NCBI GenBank assembly: GCA_017408725.1
Contig: JAFQUA010000025.1
Span: 1 to 33,350, forward strand
Length of the DNA stretch: 33,350 bases
Direction: 5' to 3'
Source: Oscillospiraceae bacterium
GTDB taxonomy: Bacteria; Bacillota_A; Clostridia; Oscillospirales; Oscillospiraceae
Shown: positions 14,966 through 23,932 of the stretch, piece after piece
Position numbering within the stretch: the stretch's first letter is position 1
Layout: each line of letters opens with the position of its first letter
Program-made: the position numbers and the translations under genes
The notes under the pieces: model-generated
The model's input: only the letters and a program-made list of their open reading frames with translations
Told to the model about the DNA's origin: nothing
The model's database searches: none

Positions 14966-15007
14966 TCAGGATATAAGATAGGGCTGGTCGTTGGGCGCCA
15001 CCTCCAT
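14966..15007 (-). CDS. 13-codon peptide with strong ribosome binding site, or tail of a decayed gene
   Basis: AAGGAGG lies 5 bases before an ATG at 15007 that encodes MEVAPNDQPYLIS and stops at 14966. The same frame is open upstream for about 30 more codons (to near 15100), so the peptide may instead be the tail of a longer degenerate gene. No known leader peptide is recognised, and it carries no run of one amino acid that would suggest attenuation. It lies between the uvrB terminator and the frame starting at 14952. Confidence 0.25.
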   Translation of the reverse strand: MEVAPNDQPYLIS

Positions 15008-15100
15008 TAGTTCCTCCTTTTCCCCTTCAAAAGCGGTTTCGCAGAAAAAGGCGCAGGAACAGTTCAAATTTTTGATGCTCCGTTTCAGTAGCAAACCCCA

Positions 15101-15134
15101 AAAAATCCTGGCTCTTTTGTTGCAAGAGCCAGGA
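15101..15134 (-). terminator. intrinsic terminator of uvrB
   Basis: TCCTGGCTCTT (15106-15116) pairs perfectly with AAGAGCCAGGA (15124-15134). On the minus strand the stem is followed by TTTTT. It lies 9 bases after the uvrB stop codon. Confidence 0.92.
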
Positions 15135-15142
15135 CTCGTATA

Positions 15143-17110
15143 TTAAATACCATTGCCCCGCAGTTCAATGATTTGGTCACGGAGCACAGCAGCGTACTCG
15201 TATTCCATCATGCGGGCCGCTTCCTTCATCTGCTTTTCCAGACGGGCAATTTCCTTTTCCTTCTCCGCCTTGGTCATCTTGATACCGCTTCTTCCCTTCC
15301 GTTCTGCGGTGGGAGAAGAAATCTCGATCAAGTCACGAACCGATTTAATGATGGTTTTAGGAACGATTCCGTTTGCTTCGTTGTAGGCATTCTGGATGTC
15401 CCGGCGGCGGGCTGTCTCATCCATTGCTGCCCGCATGGATGGTGTAATATTGTCCGCATACATAATGACCCGGCCATCCGCGTTTCTCGCCGCACGGCCG
15501 ATGGTCTGGATCAAGCTTGTTTCCGAGCGCAGAAATCCTTCCTTGTCCGCATCCAGAATGGCAACCAGACTTACCTCCGGCAGGTCAAGACCCTCACGAA
15601 GCAAATTAATGCCAACCAGCACATCAAATTTCGCAATTCGCAGATCACGAATAATCTCCATTCGCTCCATAGCACCGATGTCTGAGTGCATGTAGCGAAC
15701 CTTGATCCCCGCTTTCTGCAGGTAAACCGTCAGATCCTCCGCCATTTTCTTGGTCAGCGTAGTCACCAGTACCCGTTCTTCCTTAGCGGTGCGGGCATTG
15801 ATCTCACCGATTAGATCATCGATCTGCCCCTCAATGGGCCGTACCTCCACAACGGGGTCCAATAAACCCGTAGGACGGATCACCTGCTCCACAATTTGAC
15901 CGGAACGGGTTCGTTCGTACTCGGCAGGTGTGGCAGACACATAGATCACTTGATTGATCTTGCTGTCAAATTCCTCAAAATTTAAGGGGCGGTTGTCATA
16001 GGCAGAGGGCAGACGGAAGCCGTAATTCACCAATGCATCCTTCCGGCTGCGATCACCTGCATACATGGCACGGGTCTGAGGCAATGTCACATGGCTCTCG
16101 TCAATAAACATAAGAAAATCTTCCGGGAAGTAGTCCAGAAGTGTTGTTGGCGGTGTGCTGGGGGCACGGCCTTGAATAACACGGGAATAGTTTTCAATGC
16201 CGTTGCAGAAGCCAATCTCGGTCAGCATTTCCAGATCATAAGCTGTCCGCTGGGCAATTCTCTGGGCTTCGATCAGCTTATCGTGAGCACGGAACCACGC
16301 CACCTGCTCATCGCACTCCCTCTGGATCTCCAGCATGGCTCTGTGAAGTTTTTCCTTGGATGCAACATAGTGAGAAGCGGGATAAATGGCAACATGATCG
16401 ATATACCGCTCCGCAATACCGGTTACGGCGTTGATTTCTGAGATCCTGTCGATTTCATCGCCGAAAAATTCAATACGAATGGCTCTGCCCGACCAGTAGG
16501 CAGGATACACCTCCACCGTGTCGCCACGAACCCGGAACTTATTACGGGAAAAGTCCAGATCATTCCGTTCATAACGGATCTCTGCCAGCTTACGCAGAAG
16601 CGCATCCAAGGGGTACTCATTACCCACTCGCAGAGAAATGACCATGCTCTTATAGTCAATGGGATCACCCAGTCCATACAGGCAGCTGACAGAGGATACT
16701 ACGATCACATCCCGTCGCTCAAACAGCGCAGAAGTAGCGCTGTGGCGCAGGCGGTCGATCTCCTCGTTGACAGAAGCATCCTTTTCGATATAGGTATCCG
16801 TGTGGGCAATATAGGCTTCGGGTTGGTAGTAGTCATAATAGGATATAAAATACTCCACCGCATTGTCCGGAAAGAATTCCCGGAACTCGGCGCAGAGTTG
16901 GGCTGCCAGTGTCTTATTGTGGGCAAGCACCAGTGTGGGCCGGTTCAATTTTTCAATGACCGAAGCCATGGTAAAGGTCTTACCGGAACCGGTAACGCCC
17001 AGCAGAGTCTGCTCCCGCAGACCCCAGTTGACACCGTTTACAAGTCCCTCAATAGCCGCCGGCTGATCGCCGGAAGGGCGGTAATCGCTTCGCAATACAA
17101 ACTGATCCAT
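15143..17110 (-). CDS. uvrB: excinuclease ABC subunit B
   Basis: UvrB is the damage-verifying helicase-like subunit of nucleotide excision repair, loaded by UvrA and then bound by UvrC. The 655-residue protein starts [20 protein letters not shown], has Walker A GVTGSGKT at 38-45 and the beta-hairpin segment [11 protein letters not shown] at about 91-101. The helicase motif MFIDESHVT follows, then ARAGN-type motif VI residues in [11 protein letters not shown]-terminal UVR motif ([20 protein letters not shown]) ends it. I chose the ATG at 17110 because GGAG precedes it and the family starts there; the frame extends to 17239 through the promoter. Length is normal. Its promoter contains an imperfect LexA-like repeat. 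Confidence 0.97.
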   Translation of the reverse strand: MDQFVLRSDYRPSGDQPAAIEGLVNGVNWGLREQTLLGVTGSGKTFTMASVIEKLNRPTLVLAHNKTLAAQLCAEFREFFPDNAVEYFISYYDYYQPEAYIAHTDTYIEKDASVNEEIDRLRHSATSALFERRDVIVVSSVSCLYGLGDPIDYKSMVISLRVGNEYPLDALLRKLAEIRYERNDLDFSRNKFRVRGDTVEVYPAYWSGRAIRIEFFGDEIDRISEINAVTGIAERYIDHVAIYPASHYVASKEKLHRAMLEIQRECDEQVAWFRAHDKLIEAQRIAQRTAYDLEMLTEIGFCNGIENYSRVIQGRAPSTPPTTLLDYFPEDFLMFIDESHVTLPQTRAMYAGDRSRKDALVNYGFRLPSAYDNRPLNFEEFDSKINQVIYVSATPAEYERTRSGQIVEQVIRPTGLLDPVVEVRPIEGQIDDLIGEINARTAKEERVLVTTLTKKMAEDLTVYLQKAGIKVRYMHSDIGAMERMEIIRDLRIAKFDVLVGINLLREGLDLPEVSLVAILDADKEGFLRSETSLIQTIGRAARNADGRVIMYADNITPSMRAAMDETARRRDIQNAYNEANGIVPKTIIKSVRDLIEISSPTAERKGRSGIKMTKAEKEKEIARLEKQMKEAARMMEYEYAAVLRDQIIELRGNGI

Positions 17111-17138
17111 AAGCACTCCAAAGTTTTCAGATAGCAGT

Positions 17139-17167
17139 ATTTTACCACAAACAGCGGTTTCTGTAAA
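17139..17167 (-). promoter_or_regulatory. uvrB promoter with possible LexA/DinR-like site
   Basis: On the minus strand TTTACA (17167-17162), 17 bases, TAAAAT (17144-17139). The spacer on the plus strand (17148-17161) reads CAAACAGCGGTTTC. Aligned to the Gram-positive SOS box CGAACnnnnGTTCG, it keeps the AAC and GTT halves at the right spacing but differs at several positions. uvrB is a usual SOS gene, which makes the site plausible; the match is imperfect. Confidence 0.5.
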
Positions 17168-17189
17168 CAAAAATGAATGCAATCCTAAT

Positions 17190-17231
17190 AGTAAATAAAT
17201 CACGGGCAGTCGTCTTGAAATGACTGCCCGT
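17190..17231 (-). terminator. intrinsic terminator of radC
   Basis: ACGGGCAGTC (17202-17211) pairs perfectly with GACTGCCCGT (17222-17231) across a 10-base loop. On the minus strand it is followed by the T-rich GATTTATTT. It sits 5 bases after the radC stop. Confidence 0.75.
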
Positions 17232-17235
17232 ATGT

Positions 17236-17934
17236 TCATATTAAGGTATAATTCGCATTTGGTATGTAAAGCCCAGACTCCATCATCGACACATAGTCCC
17301 CATCCGCCACAACAATGTGGTCCACAAGCTCAATCTCTACAGAACGCAACGCCATAGCAAGATGTTTTGTTGTCTGCACATCTTCACCCGAAGGAACGGC
17401 CAGACCACTGGGATGGTTATGAGCCAGAACTACCGAGGTTGCATTGGATCCCAGCGCCATTTCGACGATACGACGAATAGGAACAGCAGCAGAATTTACG
17501 CTCCCCTCTCCCACTTCCCGGCAGCTAAGCACCTTGCATTTGGCATCCAGACACAGAAGAAACACAGTTTCGTTCCTGCGACCAATGAATTTCGGCACCA
17601 AGTATGCCCCACATTTTTCGATGTCATTCAAGATCTCCATATTGGTCGCCCGGTTGACCTGATAATACCGGCCAAAGGCATTGATCAGTGCGAGAAAGAC
17701 TGCCGCATTTTCTCCCATACCGTTGACCTTTCGCAGTTCTTCCACGGGCGCTTCCATAACCTGCACCACGCCGCCAAAGCGCTCCAACAATCCATGGGCG
17801 ATCTCGTTGGTATCCTTTCGCGGAATGCAGTAAAACAGAAGCAGTTCCAGAACCTGGATCTCATCAAAATGATCCAGTCCCTCTTCCAGAAAGCGCTGAC
17901 GCAGCCGCTGCCGGTGTCCGTCATGTATCGACAT
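17236..17934 (-). CDS. radC: RadC-family JAB/MPN-domain protein
   Basis: Member of the RadC (UPF0758) family, 232 residues. An N-terminal helix-hairpin-helix-like region ([20 protein letters not shown], and [15 protein letters not shown] at about 65-80) precedes a C-terminal JAB/MPN+ metalloprotease-like domain. That domain has the intact zinc motif HNHPSG followed by SGED. The family was named for DNA repair, but its biochemical role is unsettled. I chose the ATG at 17934 because GAGGTG lies 6-7 bases upstream; a GTG at 17943 overlaps that site. It is followed by its own terminator and then the uvrB promoter, so the two are adjacent but separate units. Confidence 0.92.
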   Translation of the reverse strand: MSIHDGHRQRLRQRFLEEGLDHFDEIQVLELLLFYCIPRKDTNEIAHGLLERFGGVVQVMEAPVEELRKVNGMGENAAVFLALINAFGRYYQVNRATNMEILNDIEKCGAYLVPKFIGRRNETVFLLCLDAKCKVLSCREVGEGSVNSAAVPIRRIVEMALGSNATSVVLAHNHPSGLAVPSGEDVQTTKHLAMALRSVEIELVDHIVVADGDYVSMMESGLYIPNANYTLI

Positions 17935-17961
17935 TATTTTCACCTCTACTGTGGATTTTTC

Positions 17962-17990
17962 TTGCTATTTTCGCAATTTTTCGATAGAAT
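17962..17990 (+). promoter_or_regulatory. probable promoter of the kinase-like gene
   Basis: TTGCTA (17962-17967), 17 bases, TAGAAT (17985-17990). The predicted start near 17997 gives a leader of about 75 bases, which contains a perfect inverted repeat TTTGAAA (18022-18028) / TTTCAAA (18032-18038). Confidence 0.5.
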
Positions 17991-18072
17991 ATGTGCAGGA
18001 CGATTTTCGACAAAATATCCCTTTGAAAGTTTTTCAAAATTTTGCACAAGATATACCATGAGGAGGAAGATC

Positions 18073-19146
18073 ATGGAACAGATAAACGATGCCATTGCCA
18101 TGCTGGAACTGATGCCCCGGGGCGCATTTTGTGTACAGAACGGCATCATCACAGGAACAAACGAATCCGCCCGGAAGCACGGGATCACCGCCGGAAAACC
18201 CGTTTGCGACATACTGCTCACCGGAAAAGACGAGTATACCCAATTTCAAAACGGCTGTCTGTACCTGACACTCAGTTTGTCCGGCATTTCCTTCGGTGCA
18301 AGCGTATCCTGCGTTAACGGCATGCATGTTTTTCTTTTGGAGCAGACCGATGATCAGGCCGATCTTCAGGTGATGGCACTGGCCGCACAGGAGCTGCGCC
18401 AGCCCCTGACCAATATCATGACCGTCGCTGACCGGCTTTTCCCCCTAACGGGAGAAGAAAAGGATCCTCAGATGCAGGATCAGGTTTCCCGCATCAACCG
18501 GGGACTTTATCAGATGCTGCGGATCATCAGCAATATGTCTGACGCATACCGTTACACCCAGGACACCACCGCTTTTCATCAAACGCGGGACATTGGAAGC
18601 ATTCTGGATGAAGTTTTCCTATCTGCCGCACCTCTGATCGCCAATACCGGCGTAACGTTGAATTATACCGGCCTGCAGGAATCTATTTACTGCCTGGTGG
18701 ATGCAGAAAAATTGGAACGAGCCGTCAGCAACATTCTGTCCAACGCACTGAAATTCGCGCCCAAGGGCGGCGTTATCGATGCCCATTTGACCCGCAAAGG
18801 CCATATGCTGTATTTGACCGTTCAGGATAACGGCAGCGGGATCTCCGATAGTATGCGCAACAATGTTTACACACTGTTCCGCAGAGAGCCCGGAATCGAG
18901 GACAGCCGTTATGGCATTGGCTTGGGAATGGTCCTGATTCGAAGCGCCGCGGCTGCCCATGGCGGCACCGTTCTGATTGAACAGTCTCCCGAAAGAGGAA
19001 CCCGCCTTACCATGTCTTTGGCCATTCGTCAGGTTTCCGGTTCCATGGTTCGAAGCTCTATGCTCCATGTGGACTACGCCGGTGAGCGGGATCACAGACT
19101 TCTGGAATTCTCCGACAGTTTGCCCGCTGACCTTTATCGCAAATAA
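18073..19146 (+). CDS. histidine-kinase-like protein lacking the phosphoacceptor histidine
   Basis: Soluble protein of 357 residues with no membrane helix. Residues 1-90 could be a PAS-like sensor (GAFCVQNGIITGTNES onward). Residues of about 98-165 resemble a dimerisation/phosphoacceptor domain, but the H-box reads LAAQELRQPLTNI: the usual His is Gln106 while the following Glu107, Leu108 and Arg109 are kept. The ATP-binding domain looks intact: N-box NILSNALKFAPKGG (Asn220, Asn224), G1 box DNGSGIS (Asp252), F-box LFRREPG, and G2 box GIGLGMVL (from 281). It therefore should bind ATP but cannot autophosphorylate in the usual way. AGGAGG lies 6 bases before the ATG at 18073. No response regulator gene is adjacent. 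It is flanked by radC and uvrA. Confidence 0.85.
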   Translation: MEQINDAIAMLELMPRGAFCVQNGIITGTNESARKHGITAGKPVCDILLTGKDEYTQFQNGCLYLTLSLSGISFGASVSCVNGMHVFLLEQTDDQADLQVMALAAQELRQPLTNIMTVADRLFPLTGEEKDPQMQDQVSRINRGLYQMLRIISNMSDAYRYTQDTTAFHQTRDIGSILDEVFLSAAPLIANTGVTLNYTGLQESIYCLVDAEKLERAVSNILSNALKFAPKGGVIDAHLTRKGHMLYLTVQDNGSGISDSMRNNVYTLFRREPGIEDSRYGIGLGMVLIRSAAAAHGGTVLIEQSPERGTRLTMSLAIRQVSGSMVRSSMLHVDYAGERDHRLLEFSDSLPADLYRK

Positions 19147-19156
19147 TTCCGTGTTG

Positions 19157-19186
19157 CCTTGGCCTGCACAGCAGGCCAAGGTTTTT
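19157..19186 (+). terminator. intrinsic terminator after the kinase-like gene
   Basis: CCTTGGCCTGC (19157-19167) pairs perfectly with GCAGGCCAAGG (19171-19181) around ACA, then TTTTT. The T run touches the end of the converging uvrA gene. Confidence 0.93.
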
Positions 19187-22011
19187 CATTTCAGATAGGC
19201 TTTGAGATACTGGCCGGTATAGCTGCCCTCGGTGGCGGCAACCTGCTCCGGTGTACCCGATGCAACCACTGTACCACCGCCGTCGCCGCCTTCCGGACCG
19301 AGGTCAATGATATGGTCGGCAGTTTTGATCACATCCAGATTGTGCTCAATAACAAGCACCGTGTTGCCCACCTCTACCAACCGCTGCAGCACTTCGATCA
19401 ACTTATGAACATCCGCAGCATGGAGGCCTGTGGTAGGCTCATCCAGCACATAGATCGTCCGTCCGGTGGACACCCGGGCCAGCTCCGTTGCCAGCTTGAC
19501 ACGCTGGGCCTCACCGCCGGAAAGGGTGGTGCTGGACTGTCCCAGTTTCACATAGCCCAAGCCAACTTCCACAAGGGTCTGGGCTTTTCTGCGAATCTTC
19601 GGCAGGTTCTCAAAAAATTCCACCGCTTCTTCCGCTGTCATATCCAAAACCTGAGAAATATTCTTTCCCTTATACTGCACTTCCAGCGTCTCTCGATTGT
19701 ATCGGGCGCCGCGGCATACCTCACAGGGGACATACACATCAGCCAGAAAATGCATTTCAATCTTTACAAGACCGTCACCACAGCAAGCTTCACATCGGCC
19801 GCCCTTGACATTAAAGCTGAACCGGCCCGGACCATAGCCCCGCATTTTTGCATCATTGGTGGACGCGAACAGATCGCGGATATCATTAAACAGTCCTGTA
19901 TAGGTAGCCGGATTGCTGCGGGGTGTTCTGCCTATGGGGCTCTGGTCAATATCGATGACCTTATCCAGATGCTCCATGCCCGTAACCTTTCGGCATGCAC
20001 CGGGACGGGTGCGGGCGTGGTTCAAGCTGCCAAGCAGTGTTTTATTCAAGACCTCCCCTACCAGACTGGACTTACCGGAACCGGACACGCCGGTAACGCA
20101 GGTCAGCGTTCCAAGAGGGATGGAAACATCGATATTCTTAAGATTATTCTCCTCCGCGCCCTCAACTTTGAGGAAATGACCGTTGCCGGCTCTGCGGGCA
20201 GAAGGAACCGGAATCTTCTTGAAACCGGACAGATACTGACCCGTTACCGATCTTTCGCAGGCTACAATATCCTCAAGAGAACCCGTTGCCACGATCTCAC
20301 CGCCACGGCTGCCGGCACCGGGGCCTACATCCACAATAAAGTCCGCAGCCCGCATGGTATCCTCGTCATGCTCTACAACGATCAAGGTATTGCCGATATC
20401 CCGCAGATGTTTCAGCGTGGCAAGCAGCTTATCATTGTCCCGCTGATGCAAGCCGATGGAGGGCTCGTCCAGAATATACAGCACACCCATCAGCGAAGAA
20501 CCGATCTGGGTCGCCAGACGAATCCGCTGGCTTTCACCGCCGGAAAGGCTTCCCGCATTTCGGGTCAAGGTCAGGTAAGACAGTCCCACATCTGTCAAAA
20601 ACCGCAGACGGGATTTTATCTCCCGTACGATCTGCTCCGCAACAATGGCCATATTGCCATCCAGATGCAGGTTTTCCATAAATTCCAGTTCTTTTTCCAC
20701 GCTCATGGCGCAGAAATCCATAATACCGATGCCGCCTACCGTCACAGCCCGGGCAATGTCTGAAAGCCGGTTTCCACCGCAATGGGGACAGGGTGCCGTA
20801 GACATGCACTCTTCCAGTTCCTTGCGGGCCGCATCGGACTGAGTCTCCTTATACCGGCGGCTGATATTGTTCAAAATCCCCTCAAAGGGCTGCTCCAGAA
20901 CGCCCATACCGTTGCCACGGTTGTAGGTCATGCGCAGCTTTTCGCCCTTGGTTCCGTAGAGAACCACATCCCGGGCCTCTTTAGACAGTTCACCAAAGGG
21001 AGCATTTAAAGAAAAACGGTATTTCTGTGCCAATGCTTCAAAGTACATCCGGAACACACTGTCCGTTCGGGCGCTCTGCCAGCCGGATACCTGAATGGCA
21101 CCGTCCAGAATGCTCTTGGTTTTATCCGGAACCGCCAGATCCGGGTCTGCCACCAATTGGAAACCAAGGCCGGTACAGTGTGGGCAGGCTCCCGAAGGGT
21201 TATTGAAGGAAAACATTCTCGGCTCCAGCTCCGAAAGACTGATGCCGCAATCCTCACAGGCATAATTCTGAGAAAAGCTCAGTTCCTCATTGGAAGATGG
21301 CAGCTGAATGATCACAAGTCCCTCTGAATGGGCACAGGCTGTTTCAATAGAGTCCGTCAAGCGGCGGCGGACACCCTCTTTCAGCACCAAGCGGTCTACC
21401 ACCAGTTCGATATTATGCTTCTTATTCTTGTCCAGCTTGATCTCTTCCGTCAGATCGTACAGGCTTCCATCCACCCGCACGCGGGCAAAACCACCCTTAC
21501 GGGCATCCTCAAACACCTTTTGATGCTCGCCTTTCTTTCCGCGGATCACCGGTGAAAGAACGATAAATCTCGTTCCCTCTCCTAACGCCTCCACCCGGTC
21601 TACGATCTGGTCGATGGTCTGGCGATAAATTTCTTTTCCGCACTTGGGGCAGTGGGGTATGCCCACTCTGGCCCACAAAAGGCGCAGATAATCGTAAATT
21701 TCCGTTACCGTACCCACAGTGGAGCGGGGATTTTTGGAAGTAGTCTTCTGATCTATGGAGATTGCCGGGGAAAGACCGTCAATAGAATCCACATCCGGCT
21801 TGTCCATCTGTCCCAAAAACTGCCGGGCATAGGAACTGAGACTCTCTACGTACCGGCGCTGTCCTTCTGCAAAAATGGTATCAAAAGCAAGGCTCGACTT
21901 ACCAGAGCCGGAAAGGCCCGTAAAAACGATCAGTTTGTCCCGCGGAATGGTAAGATCCACATTTTTTAAGTTATTCTCTCTGGCACCTTGAATGATGATC
22001 TTGTCGTTCAT
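19186..22011 (-). CDS. uvrA: excinuclease ABC subunit A
   Basis: UvrA is the damage-sensing ATPase of nucleotide excision repair, acting as a dimer that loads UvrB. The 941-residue product has two ABC ATPase modules: Walker [10 protein letters not shown] at 32-40 and a second GVSGSGKSS at about 640. Signature motifs [13 protein letters not shown] and [13 protein letters not shown] are both present. Zinc-binding Cys pairs are visible in [30 protein letters not shown] and the [17 protein letters not shown] region. I chose the ATG at 22011, preceded by AGGAGGG; the frame extends 16 codons further without a better start. Length is normal. It has its own promoter and is not in one operon with uvrB, unlike the common uvrBA arrangement. 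Confidence 0.98.
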   Translation of the reverse strand: MNDKIIIQGARENNLKNVDLTIPRDKLIVFTGLSGSGKSSLAFDTIFAEGQRRYVESLSSYARQFLGQMDKPDVDSIDGLSPAISIDQKTTSKNPRSTVGTVTEIYDYLRLLWARVGIPHCPKCGKEIYRQTIDQIVDRVEALGEGTRFIVLSPVIRGKKGEHQKVFEDARKGGFARVRVDGSLYDLTEEIKLDKNKKHNIELVVDRLVLKEGVRRRLTDSIETACAHSEGLVIIQLPSSNEELSFSQNYACEDCGISLSELEPRMFSFNNPSGACPHCTGLGFQLVADPDLAVPDKTKSILDGAIQVSGWQSARTDSVFRMYFEALAQKYRFSLNAPFGELSKEARDVVLYGTKGEKLRMTYNRGNGMGVLEQPFEGILNNISRRYKETQSDAARKELEECMSTAPCPHCGGNRLSDIARAVTVGGIGIMDFCAMSVEKELEFMENLHLDGNMAIVAEQIVREIKSRLRFLTDVGLSYLTLTRNAGSLSGGESQRIRLATQIGSSLMGVLYILDEPSIGLHQRDNDKLLATLKHLRDIGNTLIVVEHDEDTMRAADFIVDVGPGAGSRGGEIVATGSLEDIVACERSVTGQYLSGFKKIPVPSARRAGNGHFLKVEGAEENNLKNIDVSIPLGTLTCVTGVSGSGKSSLVGEVLNKTLLGSLNHARTRPGACRKVTGMEHLDKVIDIDQSPIGRTPRSNPATYTGLFNDIRDLFASTNDAKMRGYGPGRFSFNVKGGRCEACCGDGLVKIEMHFLADVYVPCEVCRGARYNRETLEVQYKGKNISQVLDMTAEEAVEFFENLPKIRRKAQTLVEVGLGYVKLGQSSTTLSGGEAQRVKLATELARVSTGRTIYVLDEPTTGLHAADVHKLIEVLQRLVEVGNTVLVIEHNLDVIKTADHIIDLGPEGGDGGGTVVASGTPEQVAATEGSYTGQYLKAYLK

Positions 22012-22043
22012 AGCGCCCTCCTGCCATAAAAATCTTTCCCTAT

Positions 22044-22072
22044 AGTATACCACACTCACCCATCTTAGACAA
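22044..22072 (-). promoter_or_regulatory. sigma-A promoter of uvrA
   Basis: On the minus strand TTGTCT (22072-22067), 17 bases, TATACT (22049-22044). Predicted start near 22037, about 26 bases before the ATG. I saw no clear LexA-type site here. Confidence 0.72.
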
Positions 22073-22208
22073 GATATATTTCAAACAAAATTTCGTGTAC
22101 TGCAATTGAAGAAGTTGTTTTGCTCCCGTATGCTTCGTCAAGTGCAGGTTGCCCTAAGATTCTTCCAAATTCCCCCTTTTTTTAGGCGTTATTTTTCCAG
22201 CTTAGGTG

Positions 22209-22238
22209 TTGCTTTTTCCCTATATTGAATGATATAAT
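22209..22238 (+). promoter_or_regulatory. promoter of the prs-pth-mfd operon
   Basis: TTGCTT (22209-22214), 18 bases, TATAAT (22233-22238). The -10 is perfect. The stretch between this and the uvrA promoter (22073-22208) holds no feature I can identify. Confidence 0.68.
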
Positions 22239-22294
22239 ATTCTAGGTATATTTTGAACAGCAACTACATAAATAGAAAAAGTGAGGTAATTCTG

Positions 22295-23260
22295 ATGATT
22301 GCGTACGGAGAGAATATCAAGGTGTTCTGCGGCAACTCCAATCCCGAATTCGCCAGAACGATCTGCAAGGAGCTGGGTATTGAGCTTGGTAACAGCGAGG
22401 TCAAGACCTTTGCCGACGGTGAAGTTTCTGTTTCTTTGAATGAAACTGTCCGTGGAACGGATGTATTTCTTATCCAGTCCACCTGCAAGCCTGTCAATGA
22501 CCATTTGATGGAGCTGTTGGTCATGATTGACGCATGCCGCCGTGCTTCCGCAGGCCGCATTACAGCTGTCATTCCCTATTTTGGCTATGCCCGTCAGGAC
22601 CGCAAGGCCAAGAGCCGCGATCCCATCTCTGCCAAGCTGGTGGCCAACATGCTCACCGCTGCAGGTGCTGACCGGGTCTTGACCATGGACCTGCACGCAG
22701 CACAGATCCAGGGATTCTTTGATATTCCGGTGGATCATCTGCTTGGAAACCCCACTTTTGTAAAATACTATCTGGAAAAATTCCCCGAGGACAAGTTTAA
22801 CCACGATGATTTTGTGGTCGTTTCTCCCGATGTCGGCTCCGTAGCCCGTGCCCGCGCCTTTGCCGCAAAGGTCCACATGGGTCTTGCGATCGTTGACAAG
22901 CGGCGTCAGAAGGCCAATGTCTGTGAGGTTATGAATGTCATCGGTGATGTCAAGGGCAAGACCTGCATTCTGTATGACGACATGGTAGATACCGCCGGTT
23001 CTCTGTGCAACGCCGCTCAGGCTCTGGTGGATGTTGGCGGTGCCAAGGCTGTCTACGCCTGCGCGACCCACGGTGTTCTGTCCGGCCCTGCCTATGACCG
23101 GATCGAGGCCAGCCCCATTCAGGAGATCGTGTTCCACAACACCATTCCGGTTGTCGACCGCACTCCCAGTGGTAAGGTTAAGTCTCTGGATGTGGCTCCC
23201 ATTTTTGCCCGCGCCATTTCTCATATCCACGGCGGTACTTCCATCGCCGACCTGTTCTAA
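22295..23260 (+). CDS. prs: ribose-phosphate pyrophosphokinase
   Basis: Makes phosphoribosyl pyrophosphate from ribose 5-phosphate and ATP, the precursor of nucleotides, histidine and tryptophan. The 321-residue protein shows the family's flexible-loop motif GYARQDRKAKSRDPISAKL, the catalytic-site segment VLTMDLHAAQIQGFF, the VVSPDVGSVARARAFA region, and the PRPP-binding loop LYDDMVDTAGS. The last reads VDTAGS instead of the more usual IDTAGT, a conservative change. GTGAGG lies 8 bases before the ATG at 22295, which I prefer to an upstream in-frame ATG at 22253 that lacks such a site. It heads an operon with pth, 3 bases away, and mfd, the same order as in Bacillus subtilis (prs, ctc, pth, mfd) minus ctc. 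Confidence 0.97.
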   Translation: MIAYGENIKVFCGNSNPEFARTICKELGIELGNSEVKTFADGEVSVSLNETVRGTDVFLIQSTCKPVNDHLMELLVMIDACRRASAGRITAVIPYFGYARQDRKAKSRDPISAKLVANMLTAAGADRVLTMDLHAAQIQGFFDIPVDHLLGNPTFVKYYLEKFPEDKFNHDDFVVVSPDVGSVARARAFAAKVHMGLAIVDKRRQKANVCEVMNVIGDVKGKTCILYDDMVDTAGSLCNAAQALVDVGGAKAVYACATHGVLSGPAYDRIEASPIQEIVFHNTIPVVDRTPSGKVKSLDVAPIFARAISHIHGGTSIADLF

Positions 23261-23263
23261 GCC

Positions 23264-23857
23264 GTGTTTGGTAAATCCGGTGAAAGCTGGCTCGTTGTGG
23301 GCCTTGGAAACCCTGGCAAGGAATACGAAAAGACTCGCCATAACTGTGGATTCCGGGCGCTGGATATTCTGGCAGAAAAACTTGGCTGCAAAATAGATAA
23401 GGGTAAGTTTCAGGGCCTGTACGGTCAGGTCAATTATAATAACTGTAAGCTTCTGCTTCTGAAACCGCTGACCTATATGAATCTGTCCGGCCGCAGCGTA
23501 TTGCAACTGAGTGCCTATTTTCATGTGCCGCCCCAGCGGATCATCGTTCTGTTCGATGATATCTCTCTGGAACCGGGGCGTTTGAGAATTCGTGCCGACG
23601 GCTCTGCCGGCGGGCACAATGGCATCAAGTCCATCATTTCTGAAGTGGGAAGTCAGGATTTCCCCCGGGTCAAGATCGGCGTAGGCGGGAAAGCCCATCC
23701 CGAGCAGGATTTGGCGGATCATGTTCTGTCCACATTCTCCGCTTTGGAAGAAAAAGCCCTTGTATCTGCTCTGGAACGGGCCGCAGATGCAGCCCTGTGC
23801 ATCATTGAAAAGGGCGTTCCCGAAGCTGCCAACCGTTTTAACGGCAGCCATCCCTAA
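23264..23857 (+). CDS. pth: peptidyl-tRNA hydrolase
   Basis: Releases tRNA from peptidyl-tRNA that has dropped off the ribosome. The 197-residue protein opens with a family signature WLVVGLGNPGKEYEKTRHN, in which His26 is the catalytic histidine. It continues with KPLTYMNLSGRSV, the LFDDISLEPGRLRIR segment and GSAGGHNGIKSI. All key residues are present. Translation appears to start at a GTG (23264) only 3 bases after the prs stop, with no visible ribosome binding site, so it is probably translated by coupling to prs. Confidence 0.96.
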   Translation: MFGKSGESWLVVGLGNPGKEYEKTRHNCGFRALDILAEKLGCKIDKGKFQGLYGQVNYNNCKLLLLKPLTYMNLSGRSVLQLSAYFHVPPQRIIVLFDDISLEPGRLRIRADGSAGGHNGIKSIISEVGSQDFPRVKIGVGGKAHPEQDLADHVLSTFSALEEKALVSALERAADAALCIIEKGVPEAANRFNGSHP

Positions 23858-23882
23858 GCACCGATAAATTGTCTAAACACCA

Positions 23883-23911
23883 CGGAAAGGGGGGTATTTT
23901 CCCCCTTTCCG
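23883..23911 (+). other. strong hairpin without T run between pth and mfd
   Basis: CGGAAAGGGGG (23883-23893) pairs perfectly with CCCCCTTTCCG (23901-23911). There is no T tract after it, so it should not terminate efficiently. It lies 10 bases before the mfd ribosome binding site and may stabilise or separate the two parts of the operon mRNA. The stretch between the genes is only 75 bases. Confidence 0.6.
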
Positions 23912-23932
23912 CATTGTTGCGTGGAGGTAAAT

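Noticed and set aside
19159..20763. Plus-strand open frame (534 codons) opposite uvrA
   Set aside because: It is antisense to the conserved second half of UvrA and resembles no protein family. It begins inside the terminator of the kinase-like gene.
22220..23851. Minus-strand open frame (543 codons) opposite prs and pth
   Set aside because: It covers two well-identified genes on the other strand and would read through the prs promoter. It has no recognisable domain or start signal.
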